DNA of 64,000 nucleotides from positions 310,001 to 374,000 of the forward strand of contig NC_089243.1 in assembly GCF_000512585.2 (NCBI RefSeq), read 5' to 3'. Origin of the DNA: Kwoniella bestiolae CBS 10118. Lineage: Eukaryota > Basidiomycota > Tremellomycetes > Tremellales > Cryptococcaceae. Positions within the stretch are counted from its first letter, which is position 1; every line of letters starts with the position of its first letter. The notes beneath the pieces are model-generated. The model searched no databases. It had not been told where the DNA came from and saw nothing but the letters and a program-made list of their open reading frames with translations. The translations under genes and the position numbers were made by a program. Of this stretch, positions 11,401 through 23,347 are shown piece after piece.

Positions 11401-13611
11401 TAAAATGTCAGCGACATGTGTTTCCATACAACATCAATGATCACTTACTTCTCCAACCACCACCAACACTCTGTTCGACTCCAGAACATTGGTGATATTC
11501 TCTCTTTCCTTCCATGCAGGCAGTTTCATCCTATCCGCCAACATCGGTGCATAAGATGGATCATCCAGCATTCCCTTCTGTTTCTTCCTGACAGCTTCCT
11601 CCTCTTCCACTGTAGGTATTTTCCTTTTATACGTCTCCTTGTTCTGTTTCCGCTTTCGCTGAACTGGCGCATTCGATTCCGTGGATACGACATCGTCAAC
11701 CTTCGGTACGAGGTGTTTTGTAACTTCTCCCACATCTGGAGGTGTTTCTAGAATAGAAGATAAGGTACTTTCCAGGTATTCTACCATGATCAGTATCGCA
11801 CCACCTGATCCTGCTTCCAGCACCGAGGTAAGATCATGTCTCTCTGGATCTCGAAATGATCGGAGGAGCTGGGCATGGAGGTGTAATCGGATATATGCCG
11901 GTAGTGTATCTGAGGAGATGAAGAATGAAGGTGGGTGAGTTGGGTGTTGCGGTGAAGGGTATGGTGAATGTTGATCAAAGAGGATATGGAGTTGGATTGT
12001 ATCTGCTGTGTTCTCTGATTCGATATTGATGATCGATTCTGTGAGCGATATCTGCTGATATCGTTCCCCTAAGACAGCTTCTAAAGCCATGATCTCCTCT
12101 TCGCGAGTGACTTTTCTCTCCCCTTCGGCAGTATCATCCCCTGTCCACCCACTTCCGTATTCTTCTACACCCCACCCAGCCTCATCCGTTTCCCAACCGC
12201 ATAATCGCCGACCTAGTAAATCTAAAACAACTGACTCCCTCTGTTCTTCTGCTAAGATAGTCTCAACGGCCTTTCTTGGAAACCCAGCTTGCTTGACTAA
12301 CTTATCGACCAACCATCCTTTCACCAGTGCGCTCTTGCCTCCTGAAGTTGCTGAAGCTCCGGTAATGAAATCCGCTGAAGAACTGGAAGGTCGATATCTA
12401 GGTGGGAGATCGTCTTCGGGTAGATGTAGTAACAACCATTCTATTGCTGCTTCTAATGGTGAGAGGATACTGAGAGAAAGGACTAGAGGATCTTTGGTAG
12501 ATGATGAGGAAGAATGAAGACGAGCATTGGCAGCTGACAGAGCGGAAAGAGCGGAAGTGATGTGAGTGGATCGGAAACCGAGATTAGTGAGCTGTGTTTG
12601 GAGGGCTGAAAGGTCAAGAGCAGGGGTTGATACGCCTGATGGAGCGGTGGAAGCTGTAGCAGAGGCATCACGACTCGCTTCAAGTACTGCAGAGGGGAAC
12701 TGTTGCATCATCTAGCGCGAGGGGTTAGCATAGTAGGAATGTGTATGATTCGATGGCTGGCTCACCTTTCGTACAGTCGCCTCGACGGTTTCTCTCAAGC
12801 TGGAAGCCATCTTCACTTCGGGTGCTCTCTCCCACGCTGCTCCACCACCTCCTTGATTCGCTTCTTTTACTACTGGAGTCCCCCTTCCACTTGGTCCTGC
12901 ACTCCTACCATCGATCTCTGCTTCTTTTGCTGCTTCCTTGTCCTTTTTTTTGTTCTGTCGGTCCTCTACTTCTTTCTTAGCAGCGAAGGGATCTGGATCG
13001 TACTCCCAAGATCGGTGTGGTGGAGCAGCCGCCTTCTCTGCGGTGAGGGTAGACCAATATGGTCTTATAGAGGGTGGAAGGGTCATAGCCATAGGAAGGT
13101 GAGAGCAGAACTGCAATCGCATTAATGACACTTCAACATCCAACTGATACACAATACCGACAGAGACTCACTCGAAACAAAGCATACGTAGCTGCATAAT
13201 GCCTGGCTTCCGCTGATGTACCTATCTCTAATGGGGTATGAGGTTGCATCCTGACTTCATCCAAATTATATATGTTCTTGCTAACCCTCTTCTTGAGTAT
13301 CACGAAACCCGTGAATGTCTGAGGATCGGATCCTCTGTTAGGGCGCTACAAAAACGCATGATCAGTTGGGTTCATCCGTGAGCTGTTGAATGACGTACGG
13401 TCTCTACTGTAGGCCTTTCCCATCCCATCTTCTGACACTTCTCATTCAAGATGGTCAGTGGTGATTTGTACCCCGCTGGGAATAGCGGCGGTGGTCTGGG
13501 TGGACCGTCATCTTTCTTGGGGTCATCCTTGCTTTTCTCCTTTGTTGGCTTGGTAGAGTTTCCAGCATTCCCAGAACGAACGACGTTTGCTGGTCGTTTC
13601 TTGGGAGCCAT
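8444..13611 (-). CDS. DEAH-box RNA helicase, DHX29/DHX57/YLR419W type
   Basis: Large superfamily 2 RNA helicase of roughly 1,370 residues. Exons include 13399-13611, 13172-13345, 12766-13110, 11449-12711, a 17-nt exon 11377-11393, and 10260-11322, then several shorter exons to the stop at 8444-8446. The N-terminus is Lys/Pro-rich. A UBA-like segment (LQTQLTNLGFRSTHITSAL) and an RWD-like segment (MALEAVLGERYQQI) precede the helicase core, the layout of YLR419W/Ucp12/DHX57. Core motifs: I GETGCGKSTQ, II DEAH in VVVDEAHERG, III SATI, V TNVAETSVTIPD, VI QRRGRAGRTQPG. HA2 and OB-fold regions follow (TPLEALFLQVKAM, GLLLFGGNITINHWAGG). Relatives unwind structured mRNA 5' leaders or act with ribosomes, so a cytosolic translation or RNP role is likely. 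The exact orthologue within this subgroup is uncertain. Confidence 0.92.
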
Positions 13612-13995
13612 GACCTGTTTGTAGGGAGTCTAGCTGAGGATATAGCGGGTATGACAATATCAAGAATTGACCAAGGTCAAAATCTGAGCATGTAGATGTT
13701 TGCACGAACGTCCTCCACCGAGATTGATCTGAATGATTCGAGGAACAAATAAACTTTTGTGTGGCACAAGGGGGTTTATAGTGGCATTACAGTATGCTGA
13801 TCCACTTCATGAGCAACTGTATCTTGCGAGCTATCGACATTACAAAGACAGTTAACTATGTACAGTAGAACCACCACAGGGATACCCTTGCCCAAAGGGG
13901 GCCAATATATACACCCTCTCTTCCTTCTGCCGCTGATTGCCATTGTTCAGAAAGTGATAACACCACAGTCTACAATACCAGATGATAAATGCGAC
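13612..13995. other. Intergenic region (helicase promoter / end of family gene A)
   Basis: 384 bp between the start of the DEAH helicase and the stop of gene A, both on the minus strand. No coding signal or clear promoter motif is seen. Confidence 0.5.
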
Positions 13996-15008
13996 TTAAT
14001 AGTCTTCCAGGTCAGTGGCAGAGGAGTATTCTAATTCGCTTTCCGAGTCTTGTTGATCAGACGAAGGGTCGACATCAAATTCGGCTTCAGTAGGAAGCGT
14101 TTTGTCACCTGTTCCGCGTTCGGGACCTCGATCAGCCTCAATATCGTTCAGATTGGAGTTCCGGTAGCTGGTGGCAAAAGTATGTAGCGCATGCACTTCT
14201 CTCATCAGAGGAGAAACAGATGCCAAGATGGAATCTAAGTTCCCATCTTCGGGCAGATTTTTACGAATCCAGCCTATCATATTTGCAATTGAAGTGATTG
14301 TAGGGCGACATTCCGTGCTCAGGAGCTCAATATGTCGCTTAGTAGGCCTATACGGGAAGCTCCCCAATCCTCTTATGATCTCTTCCTCCAATTCGGGGGC
14401 GATCATGCCATCCACTATTAGGTACTCTGATGCTTCATCCTTCAACTTTCGGTAAGTTGCGAGGAAGTCTCGGCATTGATCCTCCATCACCGACGCACAA
14501 GCTTCTTTGAAGCTTGTCAGAGCATGCGTACGCTCTGTCTCATCACCGAGGGCCTTGTTGGCATATTTGCGAAATTCCCTCTCGCACTTTCTTGAAGGGC
14601 CCTTAATAATCTTCGCGTAATGCTTTTCCATATTCAAGAACTTTTGTAGCGATCCTGTTGCTCGTTGCCAATCATAAGCCGATTCCGATTGGATTCGAGG
14701 AAGAAGGCTCAGTTTTGACCCTAATCCTTGAAGTAAACAAGCATACCTGTGAGTCGGGAAACGGGGATCTTCAAATACGACGCTGTGCTCGCTGATCCGG
14801 GGAGAATAGTATTCTGAATCCGGATCAATGCTTCAGCGGAAGTAATATCATACCGTCTACATAATCAAAGAAAAGGCAACCCACTGTCTTGCCATTGGCC
14901 ATGGTCGAGGTTCTTCAGTGTCTCTCGGTAACTGGTCAGGAGTCCATCCTGGAACTTTTCGATGGTCTCCTGCATTTCATGGTGTCCTTCGTGAATTAAA
15001 TCAGTCAT
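13996..15008 (-). CDS. Orphan helical-repeat family protein, member A
   Basis: No function recognised. Two exons, 14885-15008 and 13996-14813, joined by a 71-nt phase-1 intron (GTGGGT...TTCAG), give 313 residues. Exon 1 encodes a short amphipathic helix (ETIEKFQDGLLTSYRETLKN). Exon 2 has an extended segment, then a mostly helical core beginning SAYDWQRATGSLQKFL and running through DFLATYRKL and VDGMIAPELEEEII to about residue 260, then an acidic Ser/Asp/Glu-rich tail (DSESELEYSSATDLEDY). It shares this exon plan, length and core spacing with genes B, D and E. With B it shares DFLxT followed by VDGxxxPxL. No signal peptide, membrane segment or enzyme motif is visible. A TATA-like TATATA lies about 91 bp upstream of the ATG. 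Gene model good; function unknown. Confidence 0.75.
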
Positions 15009-15562
15009 GTTGGTCTGCAAATGAGTAGATATACTGCGCGAGTGGCGGTTGGAAAATGAGGGTTCATGTCATCGATAAATCGCAACGTTGAGCTCAATTA
15101 TATACACATCGCCCTTCTTGGTACGCTATCATCATGACCTCAGTATTCCTACTCGATGGAAGGGGATTGGCTGTGTCTTGAGCCAGCCTAGTACTTGCTC
15201 AGAGGGGTCATCACCTGATTTTGCTGAGCCCTGAGTGTAGCTTGCTTTGTGAGCAGATCAGTTCAGTGTAAGATAATATGCTTGAGGGGCTCACGATAAA
15301 GGGGGTGTACATCGTCCACCTGAAGCGACAAATAATCATGTTGTTCAGGTAGCACGAACTGGCACATACAGTAATGTGGCGTCTGTGGCTGCCTGATGAT
15401 GCTCGTCGTTTTTCGAAAGCTGATCGTGACCTCTGGAGTCAGAGCTTCAGCCTTCGGCTGCGATCGAAATGCGTGTTTTGCGGTGAATACAAGAGCACAA
15501 TATGTCATTCACAGAATCGATAATTCCCAAAGCTTTCCGTTCACACGTCATCTACATTACAG
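15009..15562. other. Intergenic region between family genes A and B
   Basis: 554 bp holding the promoter of gene A and the 3' end of gene B. TATATA at 15099-15104 is the only clear promoter-like element. No coding signal is supported. Confidence 0.5.
15099..15104 (-). promoter_or_regulatory. TATA-like element upstream of gene A
   Basis: TATATA about 91 bp before the gene A start codon. Similar elements stand before genes D (34493) and G (63965). The sequence match is direct; use as a TATA box is inferred. Confidence 0.4.
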
Positions 15563-16598
15563 TCAGGTACATTCGCTACTGTGCTTTGACCCTTCGGACT
15601 CGCAACCGGTCACAAAAGCCCAAGTTTTCGAATCCCTTCCTTCAGAAGAGCCTTTGGAGCCTCGCATCCTACTTCTCAGCTTCTTTATGTCAGATCTTAC
15701 TCGATTCTCCCCCTTGTCGTTCCAAAGTGTGGGTACAGCGAAGCGGAGGCGATTGGCTTTTCGATAGCTTTTCGTCAGGTTCATGAGAGCCTGCACCTGA
15801 TCTTTGCGGTACCTTAACTCTATCCACCCATCGGCTTGTTGAGCGAGGCTGAGAGAATCATCCATATTGGTGAGATGCTCATGTAACAGAGATCTCAGAG
15901 CCCGTGGCCCCTCACTCTGGAATGAATCTAGTTGGGCTTTGTCAGGTAAGTCCGAGAGTTGTACGTAAGCTTGGGCAGTGGAGTTACTCAATGGTGGATT
16001 CTTCAATCCATCGACCTTGACTAGGCTCAGCGACTCTGCCAGGTATATGGTGGTCGCTTCAAGGGTCCGCAGAAAGTCTTTCCCCTCATCTTGTATGATT
16101 TCATCGCAATCCCTCATCAGAGATTGTACAGTTGCTTTTCGAGCGTTTCTGCTAGCAGAGGTTTTCTTCAACGCCTCACTGTAGACAGGCTGTGTGATGT
16201 CCGTCGAATACTCAAGGCAGTTGTTGTAATCTTCGTTCATTCCCAGATATAGCTGCAGCTGCAGCCGAAATTGGTCCCAGTCTAAGCTGGAATCTTGTCC
16301 ATGTCGTGAGGATTGACTGTCCATCTTCAGAAGAGGACTTCGAAAGGGCACTTCTGCCTCGGGTTCACCGAGTATTGTCGACGACGCATCAGAAGCTTCA
16401 AGCTCATGACTCAAAGCTCCCGGAGCTAATATACAAAAGAATAGACGATAATCAGCCACAGCTACATATGGCCTACTACACACACTTACTGCCGGTCGAG
16501 GATGTTCCCATTCTTGATCTGACATAATATCGATACCCCCCCAACAGCTCCTCACGAAGCTGCTCGATCGTCTTGTGATCGCTGTCAGACTGAGCCAT
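15563..16598 (-). CDS. Orphan helical-repeat family protein, member B
   Basis: No function recognised. Exons 16490-16598 and 15563-16425, phase-1 intron of 64 nt (GTAAGT...TTAG), give 323 residues. An unspliced ORF starting at 16555 also covers the region but reads through the intron; the ATG at 16598 gives a frame that closes properly. Exon 1 is a short helix (TIEQLREELLGGYRYYVRSR), as in A, D and E. The core starts SSLDWDQFRLQLQLYLGM and includes EGKDFLRTLEATTIYLAES and VDGLKNPPL, aligning with member A. It ends with a basic Ser-rich stretch (KLRSRMRGSKGSSEGR). No membrane segment or catalytic motif is seen. It sits head-to-tail with A, as expected of a tandem duplicate that has since diverged. 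Confidence 0.72.
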
Positions 16599-17462
16599 TC
16601 TGTTGCAGTGTGATATTAGTGCGCAATGGATGGCGAAGTCGTTCTTGGGGCATCACACCTGATATTAGCGTTGGGAGAGAAGACGCATGGTATATTATGT
16701 ATCCTTCAGATGTGCTGCTGACCGTTCAAGCACCGAGCCTTGTCCAAGGCGCGAAAGGCTCAAGGATGAAAGATGAACTCGCTCTCCCAGCCTCCAAATC
16801 CTTTTTCAGCGACGACATTTTGCTTCGCCCAAGACTTCAACCTTTGAAGCCTGACGTCATGCGAAGGAGGAGGGTGATCATGAAAGGTGAAGTTACCCTT
16901 TGATCACCTCTTGAAACGAGGTGAACTGTTTGGCGTTTCCTCGAGGGGGTTAAGTCATCACGAGTCATACCCTCTGCAAAACCATCATGTTATGATATCT
17001 GTTCGCTCCCCTGTTTAATCCTTTTGGAACTGCCCCTTGATACGCGGATGTACACGCTTGTGTTTTGCTGTCATCTCTCCATTGAAGAAACATAGTCCGC
17101 TGCGATGAAAGAAGATACAGTATCACCTTTCTCATTGCAACATGCTCAAGTTATACAGTACATCCTCACCTTTGTTCAGCATTCAATCTCCGGTTTTGCT
17201 CCTGTACTAACAAGTGATGAATATGTCTCGAACGATAACAAGCGGCAGTCTCACCGACGTGATCGGGTCATCCTTTTATCGACTGCATCGCCACCACCGT
17301 TACGAGACGCATTGTGTCCCCTCACTGAACGATCGTTCTCCCCCTCCGTTTCTTCACCAACGGAGCCCACAACACTATCGGAAGGGTGATCACCCCCGAT
17401 GACGCTTTTCTTACTTGATTCCTGAACTTTGCCAGACTCACCATAGAAATCCCACCAAGTAC
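16599..17462. other. Divergent intergenic region between family genes B and C
   Basis: About 860 bp of shared upstream sequence for B (-) and C (+). I see no gene and no strong motif. Short frames here are not supported. A first exon of C could lie inside it, but none with a convincing donor was found. Confidence 0.4.
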
Positions 17463-18356
17463 ATGTCAATCGCAATGCAAGCAAGCAACGTGAGAAGTGC
17501 CTCACCTGATCAGGTATACGAAATCAATCGACAAGTCAATGAATACCTCAACAACATCACTGAAGATCGACCGTCGTCCACTTCATTCATTCCGTCCACT
17601 TCGTCTGATAGAGTCGCTCAAACCCAAACCCAGAACAACGATGATAATACCTCTCATTCTGGCTCAGCTGAGGACCCTAATCAAGCATCGGACCACCTCG
17701 GTGCTTTCGAAAAATGTTTGAAAGACACTATGAAGGCCTGTGGCATGTATTGTACGGCCTTGAAAGATGAGTCTGAGAATCCCAGTAACCAAATCAAGAG
17801 ATACAAGTTCATCAAGTTAGCTTCCAATACATGTACCGAAAGCGCCGGGGACTGCGTCTCTATGTCAGAGGGAAAGGCAGAAGAAATCAGTGAGCTGCAC
17901 AGAGAGATATGAACAGAGTAGTATGCCCAATGGGTTCATGAGAACCACGATGAAGTGAAAAGTCAATTCGACACGGCCAAAAACCCATATGATAAACTGA
18001 GGTTACAATGGGGAATACCATTACCCGAATTCACTCGATTTCTAGCTAGATCAGTAGGTAGCTATTCCACGGACCCGATCCCTACCAAAAGTTACATTGT
18101 GCATGGCCTTGCCGATGAGAGGACTCGAGTGAAGGAGCTCGTGGATTCCATGAAAGCTTTGATGAAGGAATATGGGGCTAAGGCAATCGCGAAGGATTGG
18201 GAAAGATGTAATGAAGAGTTTGACCTGACGTTTGGTCGAACGTTGCATTGTCTCACCGAGAAAGCCGATGTTTTGGATTGGAGGTCCCTCTTCGCCCAGG
18301 CTGTGAGAGATAGCTTGCTAGGCAGCTCTAGCTCTTCCTCGCAAGTACGTATTTAA
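17463..18356 (+). CDS. Orphan helical-repeat family protein, member C (intron or broken frame)
   Basis: No function recognised. The frame is open from the ATG at 17463 to TAA at 18354-18356, except for TGA (17910-17912) and TAG (17919-17921). Either a 66-nt phase-1 intron 17890-17955 (GTGAGC...GAAG) removes both, or the copy is broken. The N-terminal part has a helix (QVYEINRQVNEYLNN), a low-complexity linker, then FEKCLKDTMKACGMYCTALK. The C-terminal part includes WGIPLPEFTRFLARSVGSY, which resembles the HLPELSRTIAEGSLLLERP block of member D in position and pattern, and ends in a Ser run. The first intron seen in A, B, D and E is absent here. Membership is judged on layout and weak similarity. 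Confidence 0.5.
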
Positions 18357-18674
18357 CGGAATATGATTGTTGAATCATACCATGCTCATCCCCTATTGTA
18401 CGGGAATCATAAATGTCTTTTCGTCATTCTCATATGTACATACATTGCGTTTTGCATCTACGAATACTTCTAAGATCGACGAAGACCAGGCCCAGCTGAA
18501 AATTCAATACATCTTGATTCCTCACCGTGCATTTTCAGCTAACAAGTACATTCGGATATTATCCCTCATTCACCTCCTTCGAATAAGAAAGAATGCCACG
18601 ATCCCATCGTGCCACAACGCCTGACATCCATTCATCCACTGAACAAAGTGACTAATTACCTATCCGTCTGAGAA
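18357..18674. other. Convergent intergenic region
   Basis: 318 bp between the 3' ends of gene C and the Zn2Cys6 gene. Nothing distinct is seen beyond probable 3' untranslated sequence. Confidence 0.4.
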
Positions 18675-21274
18675 TTAAGCAAAAGCGTCGGTGTCCAATT
18701 TCAGCCTTTTTCCATTCTCTCCGTCGTCCACCTCGGATTTCCTCTTCTCCATTTTATTGGCCGGCTGTTCCAGTTCCGCCAAAGTCCCAGGTACAGGCAA
18801 CACAGCAGACAAAGCAGCGAGCGCAGGATCAATCGGTATATTATTTTCTTCCGTTCCCTCCTGGTGGTGATGATGGATCGGCAATTCAGGTAATTTATCC
18901 AATTCGATGGTACCTATCTCCTCTCCTCCTCCTTGATGCGTGTGCCCATGGTCCAATGTGAATTCACCGTTCGAGTCTTCCTGTAGATCCGGTAGAGAAT
19001 TGAGAGCCACGACGATAGGTAGATCCACTAGATCGTGTTCACTCCCTTCTACCATCACCCCCTCATGTTGATGTTGCTGGTGAGGTTCATTTAGGTCTGG
19101 ATTGAAGTTTGTGTTCAGGGAATCTTCATTCGTCAATCCAGCAGCTACAGCTTCCCTCGCTGCTTTCTCTCGCCTTTCTTTGGTGGCTTTTCCAGGTCCT
19201 CTTCGTCGGACATTTCCATCCCATGTACACTCTTCGTTTCGTTTCGTACAATTATCACATCGTGGTTGGACACCATTACACCTATTTCCAGATGAAACGT
19301 CAGTTATACGGATAATTGATGTGGTGCAGAATGTATACACTCACTTGAGTTTCCTCCTTCGACAGAAATGACAAGCCAAAGTCAACTTCTTGCCCTTCCT
19401 TACTGATCCGCCACCATTCCCATTCTGATCACCGCTCCCATCTCCATTCCCTCCATCACCCGACCCTGATCCTGATCCTGAACCAGATCCAGATCCATCT
19501 TGACCGCCAGAGCCCTCCCCATTTCCTAGATTTGACCAGTCTTCACCACCACCTTCACCATTACCTCCTGCCATACCATTGGCTAAAGTAGACGGTTCTC
19601 CTCCCCCGGTTGAAGCCATGTACATCGCCGGTCCAGGAAGAGCGAACGATCCGTTCATATTGGTAAACATTCTAGCTCCGTACTCCAATAAAGGAGAATT
19701 GCTGCTCGCGCTGGATGAGCTTGTGGAGATTGGCGAGACGTTTTGAGATTGAGAGGCGAACGGGACAGTCAAATGTTGCATGTCTGGTTCAATCTTGACG
19801 GTCAGGAATGGGGTCGAGGCGTTGGGATGAGACTGACTATACTGAATTGCTCCAGTAGGAGTGACAGGTAAAGAAGATGTGGCGGGTCTTGAAGGAGAGT
19901 TGAGAGGCGATCTTTCGAAAGATCTCTGAGCACTGTAGGACGATTCGCCGTTTTCTCCGGTGACGTTCCAAGAGAATGATGGTGGATGTTGGGACTGGGT
20001 GTTTTGAGCTGGGAAATTCAATGGAGCTGGGGGCGCGTTCACGGGAGCTGCAGGACCGGACCAACCATTCATGTTGGCGTTTCGCATCCATTGATGATTG
20101 TTCGCGGGATTTGGAGAAGGAGGAGCTAGATTAGAGGGAGGAGCGGCAGGCAGAAGTTGGCCAACGTTTAAATTGGGAGCTGCAATCAGATTGGTCTGAC
20201 TGTATGTGGCGTGCTGATTTGCACTTGCGCCCTGAGGAACATTCTGAACGTGCATGGAAGATTGTGTGGTCTGCTGCGAGGGCGCGACATTGGAGAGAGG
20301 TAAGCTTGATGTTTGGAATGCACCAGTACTTGCGGTGTTGGAGACTGGTGTCATGAGGGGATATGTGTTGGATTGCTGCTGATGAGGTTGCGAGACCCTC
20401 CGTGGTTGATTGGTCATAGGATTCTGCTGAGAAGGGTATGATGCTTGATCGTTGGGGTAAAACTGTGATTGACCCGAGCTAGGCGGTGGTTGCGGTTTAG
20501 TCATTGCTTGAGGAATTGACGTTACCTGCGACTGGACTTGAGGTGTATACTGTGTACTGACGAAATCTTTATGGAAGACAGTATTGTTTGACTGCTGCAT
20601 CATCTGGGACTGCACATTCTGAAGATATTCGCCTCCGGTGATGGCATTTTGATGAGGTTGTTGTACAGGGGTGACGGCAGTGTTATTTGCGCGCTGCTCA
20701 GCTGCGACCTTCTTAGCTAAGAGTTGTTGGAATCGCGAAGTTTTAGGTGCGGCATTTTGAGCGGAAGAGGGAAGAGGGAGCGACTGTTTGAGAGGCGGAA
20801 CAGGGGCGGGAGCAGGAGGATGTTGTAGGGACGCTGTATGAGAGGAGACTCAGAGTCAGACAAAATTGTTTGCAACTTGGGGGGGGGGGGGGGGGGACCG
20901 GGTTGATGAACGCGTAGGAAGCTGAACTCACCTTGGTTGGGATAATGCATCATGTTCTGATGTCTCGGATCCATCATCATATGAGGTTGATTCGATGACA
21001 TGGGTAATACTGTAGCAGCACTCATGCCTGCTCGTGGATTGCCAGGATTGTGGGTCGTGTACGAGTAGTCGCTGTTGTTGTAAAACTGATCACAAGCGGA
21101 TGAACTGGGTGTAGTCCCAGATTGTTTTGTCTTGATCAGTCTTTCAAAATAGGTCTCTGAATAGTTGTTAGGGTGATTCAGTGAGGGGATAGGGATGTTG
21201 GTTGGATTTAAGAAGGATGTCGGGGGTGGTTGGTGATGATGATGATGATGATGGTGATGGTGATGGTATGACAT
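18675..21274 (-). CDS. Zn2Cys6 fungal transcription factor with late zinc cluster
   Basis: Three exons (20932-21274, 19345-20833, 18675-19281) close in phase to give 812 residues. The protein opens with an 11-His run (MSYHHHH...), continues through a long Gln/Ser/Pro-rich disordered region, then a Gly-Ser/Asp-Gly repeat tract. The zinc binuclear cluster then begins: ACHFCRRRKLK at the end of exon 2, joined to CNGVQPRCDNCTKRNEECTW in exon 3. Cys spacing is C-x2-C-x6-C-x6-C-x2-C-x6-C, the Gal4-type pattern. The cluster starts near residue 600 instead of the usual N-terminus. The tail has an acidic/His-rich stretch and a KRKSEVDDGENGKRLK nuclear-signal-like end. No fungal-specific MHR domain is visible. 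It is presumably nuclear; target genes are unknown. Intron 1 contains an 18-G tract (plus strand). Confidence 0.9.
20879..20896. repeat. Poly-G tract of 18 inside intron 1 of the Zn2Cys6 gene
   Basis: Eighteen consecutive G on the plus strand, so C in the pre-mRNA, about 45 nt before the intron 1 acceptor at 20834. Such a run is hypermutable and prone to assembly length error. Confidence 0.85.
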
Positions 21275-23347
21275 CTAATCACAAATACTAGTTAGAGGGT
21301 GTCAACAAACGGAGAAAGAAGGAAGACGGGATCAAAATGGATTTGATTGGTCCAATCGATATCTCTATTTGCGCCACTCACTTTGTATGCCAAGTCACGC
21401 TAATAACGGTGTATCAGATCTGTTTTGCAGGGATTGTTGCACCGCCCCTTGCTACCCTGCGGAAATGATGTCGGACCTAGAAAATCAATAACGATGACGA
21501 TGAGGATGAAGATGGTCTTGACGAGGATGGTGTTCAATGTCGCATCGAAGGGATGCAGGTGGATCTGAATGACTGAAGCTGAGAGAGGCGGGCAATCATG
21601 CGTGGAGCGAACTTTTCTTTTCGTGTTTCGGTGCACTCTGATGATGTTCTACGAGATCTCGAGGACGCGTCTTGTGTAGGAAAAGTTTTGCTGTTCCTTC
21701 TTCTCCGCTGCCCACTCTGCTTCTTCTGTAACACTGCGTGACTCCCAACCTCAATCACTCTACGGTATGCTACTACTATTGCCCAGTGAATCTCCCTTCT
21801 CTAGTAGACCCAAGTCATCCTTATTGTCTTGTGAGATATGCTGAACGATTTCTGAGAGCCGATAGTGAGATCGCCGAAGGTGATGATGCCGTATCCTTTC
21901 TCGCCTTGCGTCAATTCAATTGGATCTTGCGATTATCCTTCTCTTTCTGAGTACAGCGAGTGACGAACGACGATGACAATTATGAGTAATTGCGACAAGT
22001 ATATGTTATGGTCTATCTGAATCTTGCTCAAAGTCGATGATATCTCTCATTGAGGAGAGGTCTTTGAAAATGTTTGATCTTTCTATTTTAGGTCACTACA
22101 AAGTACGTACAAAAACCCCCACATGTCATCGGAATATTCGGTAAGATCTCAAGATCATCCCTGAGCTCATTCAGCCAAATCCAGCGGGCCACCATGTGAA
22201 ATACACGGCGAATGCTCAACATTCCGCCGATTCGCATCGCACATACCGTTTTCGCGAGTCTTACTGTAAAAGCTACAGTGTACTTCTCATGCTCATTATG
22301 CATTCAGGAGTGGCTGAAGCTAGTAAAGTGTATCCCTAACCCCTACTTGATCAGAGGAGAAGAGATCTCATTCTTTTCCCACTTTTCCGATCATTCCGTT
22401 ATTTACGGAATCGGACTTGAAACAAGAACGAACACCTTCCTTCCGTGGTCTTGCTCTCACTGTTATATCTTGACTCGGCCTTGCTCTCCCCCGTGGGTGG
22501 TAGAAGCTTCAGTTTATGAGATGAACGTTGATACAATAGAGGTATCTGCATGATCCTTGCCCAGTCTGGGATTCACCGCCTCTCTTGGGGGAGCCATCCT
22601 GCTCGTAATTTCCAACTCATAACCAAGATTGCCTAGCTCGACAAGCACTCACGCGCACATAGACCTTCCTCGGTCCGTCTTGGTACTTGTTTAAGGAACA
22701 GACAGTAAGATCAAGGATTACTAACTTGATTAATGCCCAACTTTTAGCTTATATAATCGGCCACCGTTTCCGTTCCTGAGTTTAGACTGTTTTCTCTTCT
22801 TTCTCATACCGTCATCTTCCTTCAACCGATCCGCCGCTTGCTCGTCTGCTCTTCTCATATCACATCTCTTTGCTGTCCGATCGCGCTGTCAACCCGCCTC
22901 TACAGCGGGGTTTCGCATATGACGTTGCTGCCTGTTCAGGCACGAGCCAAGAATATGGGCAATTCATCATGAAGATAATTCATGGTACAGTACAACCGGG
23001 AAAGAGTATATCACAATCTGGGATCATTGGCTCACATTAGAACATGCAGCAGCTCAATGAATCTCTGCTATCTGGGTCTTCTCTTGATCCGGTATCAACT
23101 TCTCATAGTCACTGGGAATGACAATATACTCCCCATCCACGACCCATCTGTGCCTTGACGCACTGACCAGTATTGTATCGTGATTGTGCACTGACATGAT
23201 ACTAGTAATGTGTTTCATATCAGTCCTTGCATCATCAACCCATCAACACCTTATCACTCCATCACAATGTACTCATACTTCTAACGTCTTAATTCACACC
23301 ATGTTCCTATTACATTGTATATACTGTACTAACCGACACCTCTAACA
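21275..23347. other. Long divergent intergenic region
   Basis: About 2.1 kb between the Zn2Cys6 gene (-) and the BAR-like gene (+). Frames up to 113 codons exist, but none has splice-linked extension or protein character. The right half has a TATA box at 22750, a pyrimidine-rich stretch and a short hairpin near 22891-22912. It may be the 5' leader of the BAR-like gene or a separate non-coding transcript. Confidence 0.45.
22750..22756 (+). promoter_or_regulatory. TATA box, TATATAA
   Basis: TATATAA followed 35-120 bp later by a C/T-rich tract typical of fungal initiation regions. It is about 590 bp before the start codon at 23348, so the leader would be long unless a different transcript starts here. 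Confidence 0.4.

Noticed and set aside
12089..12517. 142-codon plus-strand frame
   Set aside because: Antisense to the UBA/RWD exon of the DEAH helicase.
17910..17921. Stop-codon readthrough or selenocysteine in gene C
   Set aside because: No supporting element; fungi of this group lack the selenocysteine system, and an intron or decay explains the stops.
22212..22553. 113-codon plus-strand frame in the intergenic region
   Set aside because: No splice-linked exons, no domain or composition signal; likely chance.
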